Numbered from the stretch's first letter, positions 21,272 to 33,180 are shown. The stretch is DNA of 64,000 bases from Liopterus haemorrhoidalis (GCA_963971575.1 OZ020616.1:8231934-8295933), one strand, 5' to 3'. Translations and numbers: made by a program. The notes: generated from the sequence alone by a model not told the origin.

Positions 21272-21530
21272 GGGCCGATCTTTCCACCTTCAGATAAAGT
21301 CCCAGGTAACTATCTGACAGATAAGGTTATTTGTAACTTCATCTGCTGAGTAAATGTCATCCCTTCTTTCTATACAAATGTATCTATCGGATAGTTATCT
21401 AACGGATAATGAGACTGACGTATTGGATTCACTGACTGGTATTGACATTTATTCAGCAGATGAAGTTACAAATAACCTTATCTGTCAGATAGTTACCTGG
21501 AACTTTAACTGAAGGTGGAAAGACCGGGCC
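21272..21530. mobile_element. Palindromic PIF/Harbinger-type MITE
   Basis: A 259-bp element with TAA on both sides (21269-21271 and 21531-21533). Termini are gggccgatctttccacc and its near inverse. Inverted arms of about 85-90 bp leave a short centre, so the whole unit can fold into one long hairpin. A 3-bp TWA duplication with GGG-type ends is the PIF/Harbinger signature. Partial copies of one arm occur at 45550-45690. Confidence 0.9.
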
Positions 21531-21533
21531 TAA

Positions 21534-22648
21534 AAGAGTTTAAACAAAGCAATAAAACAAACAATATATCTTCAGAGCTAAAGTTTCTTATTTAAATAAT
21601 TATTGTAAATAATAATTAAAAATATATGTATATATATATTTAATATAAGGTCTAAAAATTATATCAATAACTTCTTCTTTGGGCACAATCAGCTGTCTTT
21701 TGGCCTCACATTAGTCCTCTCTCTTGATCTCTTAATTGTCAACTGTCTAAAAATATTTATATGTCAGATAACCTAAAAAATATATAACTGCGTAAAAATA
21801 AATTACATGGAGAATTTTCTCCATAAAATCTACGTCAAGGATATAAATAAAAGTCTAAATATGTAAATAATAACAAAATATATCAGAAAAATTAAATAAT
21901 ATAAATAATATATATTTCCAATGTGCGACACTGAACATCTGTCAACTTGGACTAAAAACAATATTTTTACAGTGTAATAGGGATGACGATCTAAACCAAT
22001 CCGAAGCAAGGACAAACAGCTCCTATCTTCTTACACACATTTTTCTACTTTGAAATAGACCATAGTTAAAAGGATTTCTTGCTCATATCTACGAAATTCT
22101 AAAAATAGAGGTTATTTGTGAGGCCAAAAGTCAAATGACAATGATCCCGAAGAAAGAAGTCACAGGAATATATTGAAACGAAGAAAATATTCAAACATTT
22201 CAACTTATTATTAAAATATGCAATAGACACAATTTAGATAACTGAGCAAATACTCATCCCACAGATTCATAACGTCTCGGTTTCAATTGGCCATTCAGTG
22301 GCTCTTGTTGAGTTTGGAGAGGGCGCGTTCGTCCTATCAATATGCAATATACACATGAACACAGGAAGCATCTCTTGGAACAACTTCAGGATGGATACAG
22401 TATTTGCTCGGACAGTCGTGTATTCAGCCGTAGATGGTTAGGACAATATTTGACAATACTTGCAGAGTCATCTGTGTTTGACTTTCTGACGTTTAATATA
22501 TGTTAATAATTTTTTAATGATTTTTAAAAACTTTACTATTGAGATGAAAATAAGTAGCTGCTTTTTATATTTACTTAAGGATGGATATCTTGATCTATAT
22601 GTGTACTTTAGTTAAGAAACTAGCAATACATATCTGATTTATGCTATG
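21534..22648. other. No recognised feature
   Basis: AT-rich sequence without terminal repeats or coding motifs that I can support. Confidence 0.4.
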
Positions 22649-22650
22649 TA

Positions 22651-23960
22651 CAAGGTGTCTCAAAAGAAATTTTATATTTATTTAGCTTACTGCGTGAACG
22701 CAACGTATCCGAGGGGCGCGGGGGTTATGTCAATCGGGAGCCTGGCTCTTGGGAATTCAGTCGCTATGGAGCGTTTCTCGGGAGCAGACCGCGCGTTATG
22801 CGTGCGTGAGTTTTACAAAAACGGTGATTCGGCGACTGTAGCGCGTAGAAAATTCTGCAGTATTCGAGGTTTTCGCCACTTAAATGATGCGCCAAGCATT
22901 CCTCTCATTCGACATTGGGTTAAAAAGTTTGAAGAGACTGGTAGAACGCTGGATAAATCAAAATCCGGGCGACCTAGGTCATCAAGAACGGTAGAAAACG
23001 TGGAGAATGTTAATCAGTCTGTTCGTGACGACCCGAACCTTTCAATTCGGAAGCGCGCAAGTGCTTTAAATGTGCATAGATCATCATTACATCGCATTAA
23101 GCACAAAGACCTAAAGCTGCACCCCTACAAAATTCAATTGGTGCAAGAATTAAAGCCCCAAGATGCCAGTCAGAGGCTTAATTTCGTAAATCAGGTGATT
23201 GAGCGATTTTCAACGTTTACCAACATTTTGTTTTCGGATGAAGCTCATTTTCATCTTAATGGCCACGTAAATAAGCAGAACTGCCGCTACTGGAGTGCAA
23301 CGAATCCGAAACGCAAACATCAGAAACCCCTACATTCGCCTAAAGTGACCGTATAGGCTGCGATGTCGGCGCGAGGAATTATCGGCCCTTACTTTTTTGA
23401 AGACGAAAGGGGGCGTGCAGTTACAGTGAATTCAGAGCGTTATGTGGAGATGTTAGACAACTTCTTGGTACCTGAACTGCAAAACTTTCCTGGTTATAAC
23501 CAAAGAACATGGTTCCAACAGGACGGAGCAACTTCACACACGTCCAATATGTCTCTTCCACGTGTTCGTGAAATTTTCTCAAGCAAATTGATCTCCCGGA
23601 GAGGTGACATAAATTGGCCTCCACGCAGTCCAGATTTAACCCCTATTGACTTTTTCCTATGGGGTTATCTTAAATCTAAAGTTTACGCCAATAAACCGAC
23701 TTCACTGGCGCATTTGAAAGAAAATATCCGTCACGAAATGGCAGCCATCCCTGAGTCCACCTGCCGAGACGTCATAAGTAATTTTACTGTTCGATTAAAT
23801 GAGTGCCGAGAACGCGAGGGTCTACATTTAGACGATATTATTTTTAAGAAATAAATCCCCAAAAAGTGTATTTTAATAATTAATAAACATTTTTTCTATA
23901 TACGGCTTACTTTTTTTTTAATCGATCCACTAAATATAAAATTTCTTTTGAGACACCTTG
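22651..23960 (+). mobile_element. DD41D mariner-like transposon, copy 2
   Basis: 1310 bp with the same 30-bp TIRs as copies 1 and 3, flanked by TA (22649-22650 and 23961-23962). Very few differences from copy 3 are visible along its length, which implies recent activity. Confidence 0.95.
22766..23854 (+). pseudogene. DD41D transposase, single nonsense mutation
   Basis: The frame runs from ATG (MERF) to 23854, 362 codons. Codon 197 is TAG (23354-23356), where the other copies read TGG in the VTVWAAMS segment. The stop lies between the first and second catalytic Asp, so the product would lack most of the catalytic domain. All three catalytic Asp codons are still present (SDEAHF, QQDGATSH, TPIDFF), making this otherwise intact. 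Confidence 0.93.
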
Positions 23961-23986
23961 TATTAAGCAAACTTGACACGTGACTA

Positions 23987-24540
23987 CGAGGGTTACGTTT
24001 TATGTTTTCACAAACGACCGCTTGATGGCAATATTGAAATGTGTCATTACTATATTCGTAAAATTTGACATTTATTGTGAAATCAGTGGCAGCTTATAAA
24101 TTAACTGAGTAGTTTGTTGACAGTGAGCGTTAAAAAAAATTATGACAAAAATTGATATTACTCGTGAAGGTTTTCGTTGGATGATTTTTTACGATTTTAG
24201 TAAAGACCTAACTCAACAACAATGCGTAGATTCGCTTCGTTCAACTTTTGGTAATGAAGCACCATCAGAAAAGACTGTTTACAATTGCTTTGCAGAATTT
24301 CGTTGTGGTCATGCGTCCGTCAGTGATGAATCTCGCGAGGGTCGACCAAAATCGGTTGTGATTCAAAAAAACATCGATGCTGTGCGCAAAATGATTGAAG
24401 AAGATCTGCATGTGACTTACCGTGAGATAAATGCATATCGCAGACTGCAATACATTCCATTTTACATGAACATTTAGCTGTGAAAAAGATCTGTTCCCGA
24501 TGAATTCCGCATAATTTGACCCAAACTCAAAAAAAAGCCC
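23987..24540 (+). pseudogene. Mariner M3, 5' part (truncated)
   Basis: The TA at 23985-23986 is followed by the cgagggttacgttttatg end. The frame from about 24142 reads ITREGFRWMIFYDFSKDLTQ, then EAPSEKTVYNCFAEFRCG and DAVRKMIEEDLHVTYREI, the N-terminal paired helix-turn-helix part of a DD34D mariner. A short deletion near 24440 shifts the frame, after which AVKKICSR is still legible. The element is cut off at about 24540 by the inverted M2 copy. Confidence 0.85.
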
Positions 24541-25078
24541 AAATTTTCATCACTAATTCATTGGTAAAAATCTGATGAACGGTAGTGTGAGTCAAATTTA
24601 ACTCTTCCCCAATAATTCTGAATGTCAACTGACGATCTGATAGCACAAGATCCCGGATTCTGTCGACATTTTCATCGGTTTTTGAAGATGAAGGCCTTCC
24701 GCTGTGTGATTCATCTTCAATCAACTCTCTTCCTTCTGAAAATGCCTTAAACCACCAAAAAACCTGGGTCCTTGACGAAACGCTGTCTCCGCAGGCCTGC
24801 TGAAATTATCCAAAAGTTTCCGTTGCACTGTGCCCAAGTCTGAAGCAAAACCTGATAGCACATCGTTGCTCTAAATAAATGTCACTCATTTTTAGAACAC
24901 ACTAGAAAAAACTGTTCACGAAAAAAATTGCTATAGACAACAAAATTACTCTAGCGAGTTCAAACTCGTACTGAAGGCGTAACACATGTTCACCTTCCGC
25001 CTCTCCAAGTCCCGCGTCCCAAATGCTGCCAGATCAACCGCTTTGTTGCCAGTTTGGTTAATTAATTTACACACCTCG
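24541..25078 (-). mobile_element. Mariner M2, copy 3 (N-terminal half only)
   Basis: The right end aatttacacacctcg is followed by TA (25079-25080). The minus strand encodes the helix-turn-helix region (IEDESHSGRPSSSKTDENVD, then HTTVHQIFTNEL) and then breaks off at the junction with M3. It retains slightly more of the transposase middle (TNELVM) than copies 1 and 2, so it is not a simple copy of their deletion form. Confidence 0.8.
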
Positions 25079-25095
25079 TAGGTATAGGTAGAATA

Positions 25096-26381
25096 TCATG
25101 TCTACAAGTATGAAATGCGGATTTTTTGCAAACTTGCCGCGCAAACATAGTGTATAGTTCAAAGTTTCAACACATATGGCGTTTTATTAAGTTATCATTA
25201 AGTGTCAAATGCGTATAGGTTATAATTTGAAAAGTGATCATATAGTTTTGTTTTACTGTGTTAAAAATGTCAAATTTTGTGCCAAATAAAGAGCATTCGC
25301 GGACAGTACTACTGTTTTGTTTTCATTTGAAAAAACCTGCTGCTGAATCATACCGACTGCTTCGAGAAGCTTATGGTGAATATGCTCCATCGCAAGATAC
25401 GTGTGAACGATGGTTTCGGCGTTTCAAAAGTGGTGACTTTGATCTTACAGGCAAAGAACATGGAAAACCTCCAAAAAAATATGAAGATACAAAATTGGAA
25501 ACATTGCTACAGGAAGACGATAGTCAATCACAAAAACAACTATCAGAGCAGTAACGCGTTAGTCAACAAGCTGTTTCCAATCGCCTACGAGAGATGGGTA
25601 AGATCCAGAAAGTCGGCAGATGGGTTCCACATGCATTGAATGAGAGGCAGATGGAAAAACGCAAAAACACCTGTGAAATTTTGCTTGCACGATACAAAAG
25701 AAAGTCTTTTTTGCATCGTATTATTACTGACGATGAAAAATGGATTTATTTTGAAAATCCCAAACGCAAAAAATCATGGGTGAACCCAGGCTCACCATCC
25801 ACATCAACTGCAAGACCGAATCGCTTTGGCAAAAAGACAATGTTCTGTACTTGGTGGGACCAAAAGGGTGTGGTCTATTATGAATTGTTAAAACCTGGTG
25901 AAACAGTTAATACCCAACGCTACCAACAACAACTGATCAAATTGAACCATTCGCTGCTCATAAAACGACCAGAATACGAAAGAAGACAGCACAAGGTAAT
26001 CTTTCTTCACGATAACGCTTCATCACATAAGGCAAAAGCAGTTTGCAACACATTGGAGGCACTCAAGTGGGAAGTGCTACCTCATGCCGCTTACTCACCA
26101 GACTTGGCCTCTTCAGATTACCACTTGTTCGCATCGATGGGTCACGCACTTGCCGAGCAGCACTTTTGTTCATATGAAAATATGAAAGAATGGCTAGATG
26201 AATGGTTTGCGGGGAAAGGGGAAGAGTTCTACTGGCGAGGTATTCACAAATTGCCTGAAAGATGGGGAAAATGTATAACTTCTAATGGAGCATACTTTGA
26301 ATAAATAAACTTTTACTGTTCTTTTGAGTTTAATGTGGTTTATTAAAAAAAAAAATCCGCATTTTATACTTGTAGACCTGG
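25096..26381 (+). mobile_element. Mos1-like mauritiana mariner, copy A
   Basis: 1286 bp flanked by TA, with TIRs of the type ccaggtctacaagtatgaaa. The left tip has two changes (tcatgtctac). It is inserted into a duplicated spacer whose empty site is visible at 17799-17800. It encodes a near-complete mariner transposase. Confidence 0.95.
25267..26304 (+). pseudogene. Mos1-like mariner transposase with one premature stop
   Basis: From ATG (MSNFVPNKEHSRTVLLFCFH) to 26304 the frame is 345 codons, the same length as Mos1 transposase. Codon 96 is TAA (25552-25554). Copy B shows QLGVSQQAVS at this place, while copy A reads Q-stop-RVSQQ. The rest is uninterrupted. The paired helix-turn-helix region, the WVPH linker motif and the DD34D triad (DDEKW at codon 156, HDNASSH, SPDLASSD) are all present. 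Strong resemblance to Mos1 in motifs such as KRKNTCEILLARYKRKSFLH places it in the mauritiana subfamily. Confidence 0.93.
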
Positions 26382-26528
26382 TAGTTATGTAATTAGTGGT
26401 GGTGCAGTTACTTTTGTTTGTTTATTATCGAATTTTTGTCTAGTCCAAGCAATAATAAACGGGGTATACCTAATGTTGCCAGGTCAAACGCTATGTTGCC
26501 AGTCTGGTTACTTAATTTACACACCTCG
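26382..26528. repeat. Duplicated spacer remainder plus M2 right end
   Basis: 26384-26462 continues the spacer sequence found at 17801-17960, with an internal deletion. 26463-26528 is the last 65 or so bases of an M2 mariner (gttgccag, then aatttacacacctcg) followed by TA. Together with 24541-25095 this mirrors the M2-spacer-M2 arrangement at 16806-19049. Confidence 0.8.
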
Positions 26529-27639
26529 TATAGAGACATTTTCGGTGTTGCAAAAAATGTATGCAATACGTGTGTAATGAATTCTTTTACACACTAATTC
26601 AATAAATAATTATAATAATCAGGATAGTGCTTGTGGTAGTCAGTTTCTTTGCTTCTCTCTTCATCAGCCCTCACACAATTTCAATCGGATTTATATTTGA
26701 CTATCATTGTTAAGGTGAAAAAAATACGTCATAAATAAATGAATAACTTCTACCGAACAATATTTCTTAACATAATTCGATCGATGATAAGAATAAAAGA
26801 TGAGCTGTGTTATAAAACTAGCGCATAACTATAAAAAATTAAGGTGTGTCTAAAAATATGGCCTGCTTTAAGGATAATTTATTATAGAATTTTCAAAGCT
26901 ATCGAATTCCTTTCTTTTGTGGTTTGATTTTATATTTTACCGTATTCATCCATCCATAAACTGTCGTTTCTTAACGAAAAACTCTACCATCCATTAAAAC
27001 TAACAATAGAGATGTGACTGATAAGAACTTCATCTGATATCCCTATTACCTGGCGTCCCATTAAAACCCTTCAATAGGTAACATTACAGTCCTGCTAGTT
27101 GTGTGTACCTAAGTACTCGAGTTTTAGAGAGACATGCACGCGGATGTCCGCTCTGTATGTCGCGATATGTCTCCTGCAAACATTTGTTCAAGCGACCACT
27201 TGAAATGGAGAAATAGAACCACGGTCTCTTATTTGACATACACTCAACAACCGACGACATAGTTGTACATATGGCCAAAAAAATGTCAACCGTTTTAGAG
27301 GCTGATACCTCTTTTGTCCTAGTTACAGGGGATAACAAACTTTTTAACACGAACTTTCTACCCTACTACGGTGATTCTCAATCCAAATCTTACCATAGAC
27401 CTGCAAAAAGATAATTTTTTGACGTGAATTGATAAAATATCTAATTTATTTCTCGGAGCGATGAAAATATAATTTTACAAATATAATTTATTGTAAAACT
27501 GTAAATTTACATTAAAAAGTAAATATTTTGTATTACTAGAACAAGTATATGTATAATATGTATAATTTTATGTAAAATTTCTAGTATCCGTAATTTATGT
27601 GCAAAAAATTTTACTCGATTATATTGAAATAAATAAATA
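26529..27639. other. No recognised feature
   Basis: AT-rich. The open frames, including 27084-27350 on the minus strand, show no family motif. Confidence 0.4.
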
Positions 27640-28927
27640 CCAGGTCTACAAGTATGAAATGTGGATTTTTTTCAAACTTGCCGTGCAAACAGAGTGTATA
27701 GTTCAAAGTTTCAACACATATGGCCTTTCGTTAAGTTATCATTAAGTGTCAAATGCGTATAGGTTATAATTTGAAAAGTGATCATATAGTTTTGTCTTAC
27801 TATGTTAAAAATGTCAAATTTTGTGCCAAATAAAGTGCATTCGCGGACAGTACTACTGTTTTGTTTTCATTTGAAAAAAACTGCTGCTGAATCATACCGA
27901 CTGCTTCGAGAAGCTTATGGTGAATATGTTCCATCGCAAGATACGTGTGAACGATGGTTTCGGCGTTTCAAAAATGGTGACTTTGATCTTACAGACAAAG
28001 AACATGGAAAACCTCCAAAAAAACATGAAGATACAAAATTGGAAACATTGCTACAGGAAGACGATAGTCAATCACAAAAACAACTAGCAGAGCAGTTAGG
28101 CGTTAGTCAACAAGCTGTTTCCAATCGCCTACGAGAGATGGGTAAGATCCAGAAAGTCGGCAGATTGGTTCCACATGCATTGAATGAGAGACAGATGGAA
28201 AAACGCAAAAACACTTATGAAATTTTGCTTGCACGATACAAAAGATAGTCTTTTTTGTATCGTATCATTACTGGCGATGAAAAATGGATTTATTTTGAAA
28301 ATCCCAAACGCAAAAAAATCATGGGTGAACCCAGGCTCACCATCCACATAAACTGCAAGACCGAATCGCTTTGGCAAAAAGACAATGCTTTGTACTTCGT
28401 GGGACCAAAAGGGTGTGGTCTATTATGAATTGTTAAAACCTGGTGAAACAGTTAATACCCAACGCTACCAACAATAACTGATCGAATTGAACCATTCGCT
28501 GCTCATAAAACGACCAGAATACGAAAGAAGACAGCACAAGTTAATCTTTCTTCACGATAACCCTCCATCACATAAGGCAAAAGCAGTTTGCAACACATTG
28601 GAGGCACTCAAGTGGGAAGTGCTACTCCATGCCGCTTACTCACCAGACTTGGCCCCTTCAGATTACCACTTGTTCGCATCGATGGGTCACGCACTTGCCG
28701 AGCAGCACTTTTGTTCATATGAAAATGTGAAAGAATGGCTAGATGAATGGTTTACGGGGAAAGGGGAAGAGTTCTACTGGCGAGGTATTCACAAATTGCC
28801 TGAAAGATGGGAAAATTTTATAACTTCTAATGGAGCATACTTTGAATAAATAAACTTTTACTGTTCTTTTGAGTTTAATGTGTTTTATTTAAAAAAAAAA
28901 ATCCGCATTTCATACTTGTAGACCTGG
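27640..28927 (+). mobile_element. Mos1-like mauritiana mariner, copy B
   Basis: 1288 bp with well-kept TIRs (ccaggtctacaagtatgaaa) and TA on both sides (27638-27639 and 28928-28929). It is very similar to copy A throughout. Confidence 0.95.
27811..28849 (+). pseudogene. Mos1-like mariner transposase, multiply inactivated
   Basis: It keeps QLGVSQQAVSNRLREMGKIQ, which copy A has lost. However, it has a TAG at 28246-28248 (AGA TAG where copy A reads AGA AAG) and a +1 frameshift from a seven-A run near 28313 (six in copy A). A further TAA in the QRYQQ segment lies near 28475. All three DD34D motifs remain legible across the frames (GDEKW, HDNPPSH, SPDLAPSD). Copies A and B carry non-overlapping lesions, so each was disabled independently after insertion. 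Confidence 0.92.
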
Positions 28928-29408
28928 TAAATAATATTTATTGGTGTTTTCTTACATCACAAAGAATGTTTACACAAACCAAAGAATAAAAACACAGTAA
29001 ATCAAATAAATAAAATAATATCGTCCAATCAGATCAATTCTGTAAAAAGTAACTGTGTAGTAACGTTACTACAAGCAGAACCGGCCAGAGGGCGGTGCGA
29101 ACGGTGCGACCGCACAAGTGCCCGCGCTTTCGAACGCCCCGCGCGAGACGAGTTTTTTTTTTTTTTTATTTATAGAATGACTAAATCGATTCTTTTCATA
29201 GTTGCAGTTTACCTTTATACAAAATATGAAATGATTTGGACTTATTTCTACTAAATATGTATAAACTATGTAGCCAGTAACGACATTTGTGTTTTTAAAA
29301 TGTCGGTAAATTGTGATATTTGTTTGTGATATATATAAAACTTCGTGACCAATAATTCTAATTTTGTCAAGAATTCACACAACATGTTGAGATGTGAATA
29401 TACAAAAG

Positions 29409-29809
29409 ATGACTGAAGACGGTCTGCTTAAATGGTGCAAAGATTTAAATTTGTGTTTAAAAGACTACATTGATTGTACAGACCTTTTTTGTGAAATTAA
29501 ATTGTGTCGTGGGTATTATCGCCTAGAAATACAATTTTAGAAATTTTAGAATATATTTACAAGAACAATTTATCTGATTTGTATCCCAATTTTGTAACTG
29601 TTTCGAAAGTAATACTGACAATTCCAGTAACAGTTGCATCGGCAGAGAGATCGTTTTCAAAACTGAAAATAATAAAAAATTATTTACGAGTTTGTATAAG
29701 TCAGGAGCGATTCTCTTCATTGGCAATTTTGTCAATCGAGTCCGAGTTGGCAAGAAAACTAAATTATGACGAGATATTTTTTGCAATAAAACATGCCAGA
29801 AGGGATTAG
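29409..29809 (+). pseudogene. hAT transposase C-terminal dimerisation region
   Basis: One frame starts MTEDGLLKWCKDLNLCLKDY. After a frameshift near 29500 it continues SWVLSPRNTILEILEYIY and VTVASAERSFSKLKIIKNYL, then ISQERFSSLAILSIESELA. The ASAERSFS..K.IK motif followed by R...LA.L.IE is the hAT C-terminal dimerisation domain, with wording typical of ZMYM1-like/DUF4371 hAT proteins. The N-terminal zinc finger and most of the catalytic core are missing. Confidence 0.88.
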
Positions 29810-29970
29810 TCATCATTACTGGTGCGGCCTTCAAGGCCTTTGAAGGCCATAGCCGTCTTAATCGTCTTCCGCCATTCCTTCCGATTTTGTGTTATTGTCC
29901 TCCTGTTGTGTGCACCGATAGACCGAGCATCCTGTGTTACACAATCAACCCACCTAAGCTTTGGTCTACC
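29806..29970 (-). pseudogene. LINE ORF2 C-terminal fragment (RTE-like)
   Basis: On the minus strand the frame reads GRPKLRWVDCVTQDARSIGA, then NRKEWRKTIKTAMAFKGLEG, and stops in the hAT sequence. The RP.LRW.D.V..D ... NR..WR motif is the end of the endonuclease/reverse transcriptase ORF of common insect LINEs. The element ends in aatgatgac, resembling the short tandem tails of RTE-type LINEs. It is a 5'-truncated insertion inside the hAT element. Confidence 0.75.
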
Positions 29971-30570
29971 TCAATTCTACTACCTACTGGCACAATACGA
30001 AAATCTCTTTGTACATTGTTTATTTCATTGGCTCCAGTCTATCCTAGTCGATTTAATTAAACTTTTTTCTTCATACCGATTAAACAGTTTAAAATTATAT
30101 CCGCATCGCAATAAGGCACTTTTGCATACGGTCTAAAACGTTCTATGGGAATCTGGGTCGCGTCATGATTTTAGTACTGTTTTCAGAATGAGATTTCATA
30201 ACAATAGGTTTTCTATGGGCAGTGGTCGTTATGAAATAGGTATTTATAGATCTTTTTAGCTATTTATATTATTTTGTTAAATATTAATTATAATTATTCA
30301 TAAATTATTGGTGTAACTAATATGTACAAATAATAATTGCAATATTGCAAAATACAAATATTTTGAATGAGTGTGTGTGTTTTTTTTTAAAGAGAATAGG
30401 CCCCGCACGAGCCTCTTTCACCGGGCCCCGCTTTTTCGCGGGCCGGCCCTGAGTACAAGATAAAATATTATACAAATATAATGACTTTCATTCATGATAG
30501 TAACTGACCTTGCTCATAGTGACAAATTTAGTTACTATGATCATAGTAACTGAGTTACAGAATTGGTCTG

Positions 30571-31365
30571 TATACAAATAACATTAAAAAAATGGTTTAA
30601 AATTTGAGTTAAAAAATATTTAGAATAATTTAAAATAAATACAATACATAATAAAATAAATTTACAAATATACATCAATACACAACTACAAATATATCAT
30701 ACTTGCCTAGACAGCGTTCACGAAATCATTAAAGTTATTGGACAGGTAGGCGTCAATAGAATAAAATGCTTTAGCAATAAGATACTTCTTCATAGTTGTT
30801 TGAAAATTGATAGCTGGTTTTTGTCTGAGTTTAAGGGTAAATCAATAAAAAAATTATAGCGTAATAATTGTTGCCATTTCTAGATTTTGTTAATCGAGTA
30901 AAATCAGGTATATTATTTTTATTTCGCGTATTATGGTCATGCATCTCCACATGATGTTGATAATCTTTAAACTGGCGGTGAGGTATATATACAGGGAAGT
31001 GTTAATATGTTAAGCGCAATATATTGTTGTCTACAGTCTTCTCTGTAGCCGATCCCGCTAATGATACGTAGAGCTCTACGTTGCAGAGCAACAGTCTGTT
31101 CGCTTGAGGAGCGTGACCCCACACCATTGCAAAATACAGATTGGGATGAACGAATGAAAATAGAAAATTTTCAAAATATTGGGTGACACACAATTCTGTA
31201 AGTTACGTAAACAGTACATGGCCTTACAGATATTTTTCGCTACCGAGTCTATGTGTTCTTCCCAGTTTCATTTTTGTTGAGTTTGACACCCAGAAACTTA
31301 AATGTATTCGTCGAAGTAATGTCTTCCGGCAATATTTTTAAAGTAAGAATCATTTTCTCTGTTTT
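30571..31365. other. No recognised feature
   Basis: AT-rich sequence. The minus-strand frame 31002-31193 shows no recognisable motif. Confidence 0.4.
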
Positions 31366-31512
31366 TATTTAATTTTTTTTTCAACGACACAAAAAAATCG
31401 ATATTTTTGGAAAAACTAATCTGATCAAAAATTCCTGTTGAACAATTTCGGTTACTATCAATGTATATTATTGAGATTTTTTATGTTTTAGATCAACCTC
31501 TCTGGGATATAG
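31366..31512 (-). repeat. Type A repeat, interior fragment
   Basis: The string aatctgatcaaaaattcctgttgaac and neighbouring blocks match the interior of the type A copies in inverted orientation (compare 60180-60260). Neither terminus is present. Confidence 0.6.
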
Positions 31513-32534
31513 GGTACATATAGGATCTATCACTCGGTCAAGTTGGAATTAAGTACTGCTCTGTGCATAATGCATCACAAGCCGAACCATTACGAACGAC
31601 ACGTCAACATGAACTACGAGACGGATCAGTCACAGTTTAAAATCTCGCAAACGTCCAGCCAAACCCTGTAAATATGCAGTGACCGGTGAACTGGTTCATT
31701 TATATTTGATGAGTCGGTTCATTTCGCTCAAGGTACTGATCCGGTTCAATGAGTCGTTCGTTCATGAACGACCCATCTCTAGAAGGAACATCAATGAGCA
31801 CTAAAATTTTCAATTAACATCAACGAATGCTCAAATTTTCCACCATTTTTGTTATTTAACTTTTTTTCACTTTCCAGTTTTAAATTTAAAATTCTGAATT
31901 CATCAATTGTCATCATGGATAATACTCTTCCCCTAATTTCTTCTTCCACCCTTATTTATGAATGTAATTCTCTCATTTCCTGTGTTTTTTAAAACAAAGA
32001 CCAGTACTTTCATTTAAAATTTCGTTTAAATATTATTTTTTGCGAGTCTCAAAAGGTAGGATCTCGGAGTGAGTGTAATCACACCACTTAGTACAGAACA
32101 ATGCCGTGAGAGGGCAGAGCGAGCGTTAAAAATGTCCAGAATTAAATACAGCCCCACGTTGCGAAAGGGCAGGTGCTAACTTAGCAATATAAATTTTAAT
32201 ACATATTTATGAAGCGTTGACATACAACCAGTGGTAACTCGTTAGTAAGGGTAGAAAAAAAGTTAATTAACAACGTGTTTCAACAAAAAAATCAAACCGC
32301 TAAGAACTTGTTTATTCTTGACTAGTTGTCTAATTGTTGTTTACATTGTAGAAATTCGCGCAATAGTTTCATGAAACTTTATTAATAGGAAATCATTTTA
32401 AATTTAAATTATTACCTTCAATATATATGACCTCTCAGTAGCTACACGTCGTTGTCTACATCTTTTCTACTTTTGGCAACGAATTTTGTAGGGAATTTTT
32501 GGAATCGTTTTTAGATTAGTTTCCGTTTACTTCT
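31513..32534. other. No gene; gttcat/atgaac-rich segment at 31690-31785
   Basis: Between 31690 and 31785 the phrases gttcatt, gagtcg and gttcatgaacga are repeated. They end in cgacccatctctag, which looks like a transposon terminus. The opposite end was not found. The remainder is unremarkable. Confidence 0.35.
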
Positions 32535-33180
32535 TTTTTAGGGTTTTGTAGGTATGACTACCAAAAAACCCTTATAACGTCACTCATGCGTTTGTCTGTC
32601 CGTCCATCCGTCTGTCCGTTTGTCTGTCTGTCTGTCTGCCTGTCTGTACCTACGGTAGAAATTGCAGCTAAACGGCTGAATATAGAAAGTTGAAATTTGG
32701 CATGCTTGTATAACTTTTTGACGCACATGTAGGAAAAATATCGAGAGTTTAAAAAACACATCGAGAGATAAATATAAACAAATATGTATTTAACGAAAAA
32801 TGTATTATTTTTTATTTATTTTTTTAGTGTGGTATCAAATAGATTCCATTTAATACCCCACTTAATGAATGGATTAACAAGTAAATTTTTATTTTAAAAA
32901 AATTATATGTTTCTGGGATTTTCGCCAAAAATCTTTTGTCTCCCAGTCTATTCCCTAGAGGGATTGATTTAAAATTCTATTCATCTCAATATTGTACATT
33001 GATGGGAACCATAATAGTTCAACAGCAATTTTTAATCAGATTAATTTTTCGAAAAATATATTTTTTTGCGTAGTTGAAAAAAATTATTATTTTTTTTAAA
33101 TTTATATTGTAGTAGACGTATCTACGTATCTAAGGAACGAAAAGAAGTTTTTTAATTTTTTTCTTGTTTTTAAATTTTAA
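32535..33180 (+). repeat. Type A Helentron-like repeat, copy 5 (3' truncated)
   Basis: The head ttagggttttgtaggtatga, a GTCT/GTCC tract (32588-32645), gaaattgcagctaaacggct and interior blocks shared with copy 1 are present. It ends without a 3' hairpin near 33180, about 50 bp before another A head. Confidence 0.7.

Larger units (their letters stand above)
29076..30451 (+). mobile_element. hAT element (DUF4371/ZMYM1-like group), internally deleted
   Basis: Termini cagaaccggcc and ggccggccctg are inverted. Flanks are actacaag (29068-29075) and agtacaag (30452-30459), 7 of 8 matching. The empty target (actacaag on the minus strand) is preserved at 50173-50180. The GC-rich ends enclose a short piece of hAT coding sequence and a LINE fragment. 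Confidence 0.92.
29030..30570. mobile_element. Palindromic MITE P, copy 1, split by a hAT element
   Basis: Outer ends cagatcaattctg and cagaattggtctg are inverted. When the hAT at 29076-30451 is removed, the remaining 160 or so bases match the uninterrupted copy at 50061-50218 in inverted orientation. The centre is rich in gttact/agtaac motifs in both orientations. Target duplication could not be settled. Confidence 0.8.
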
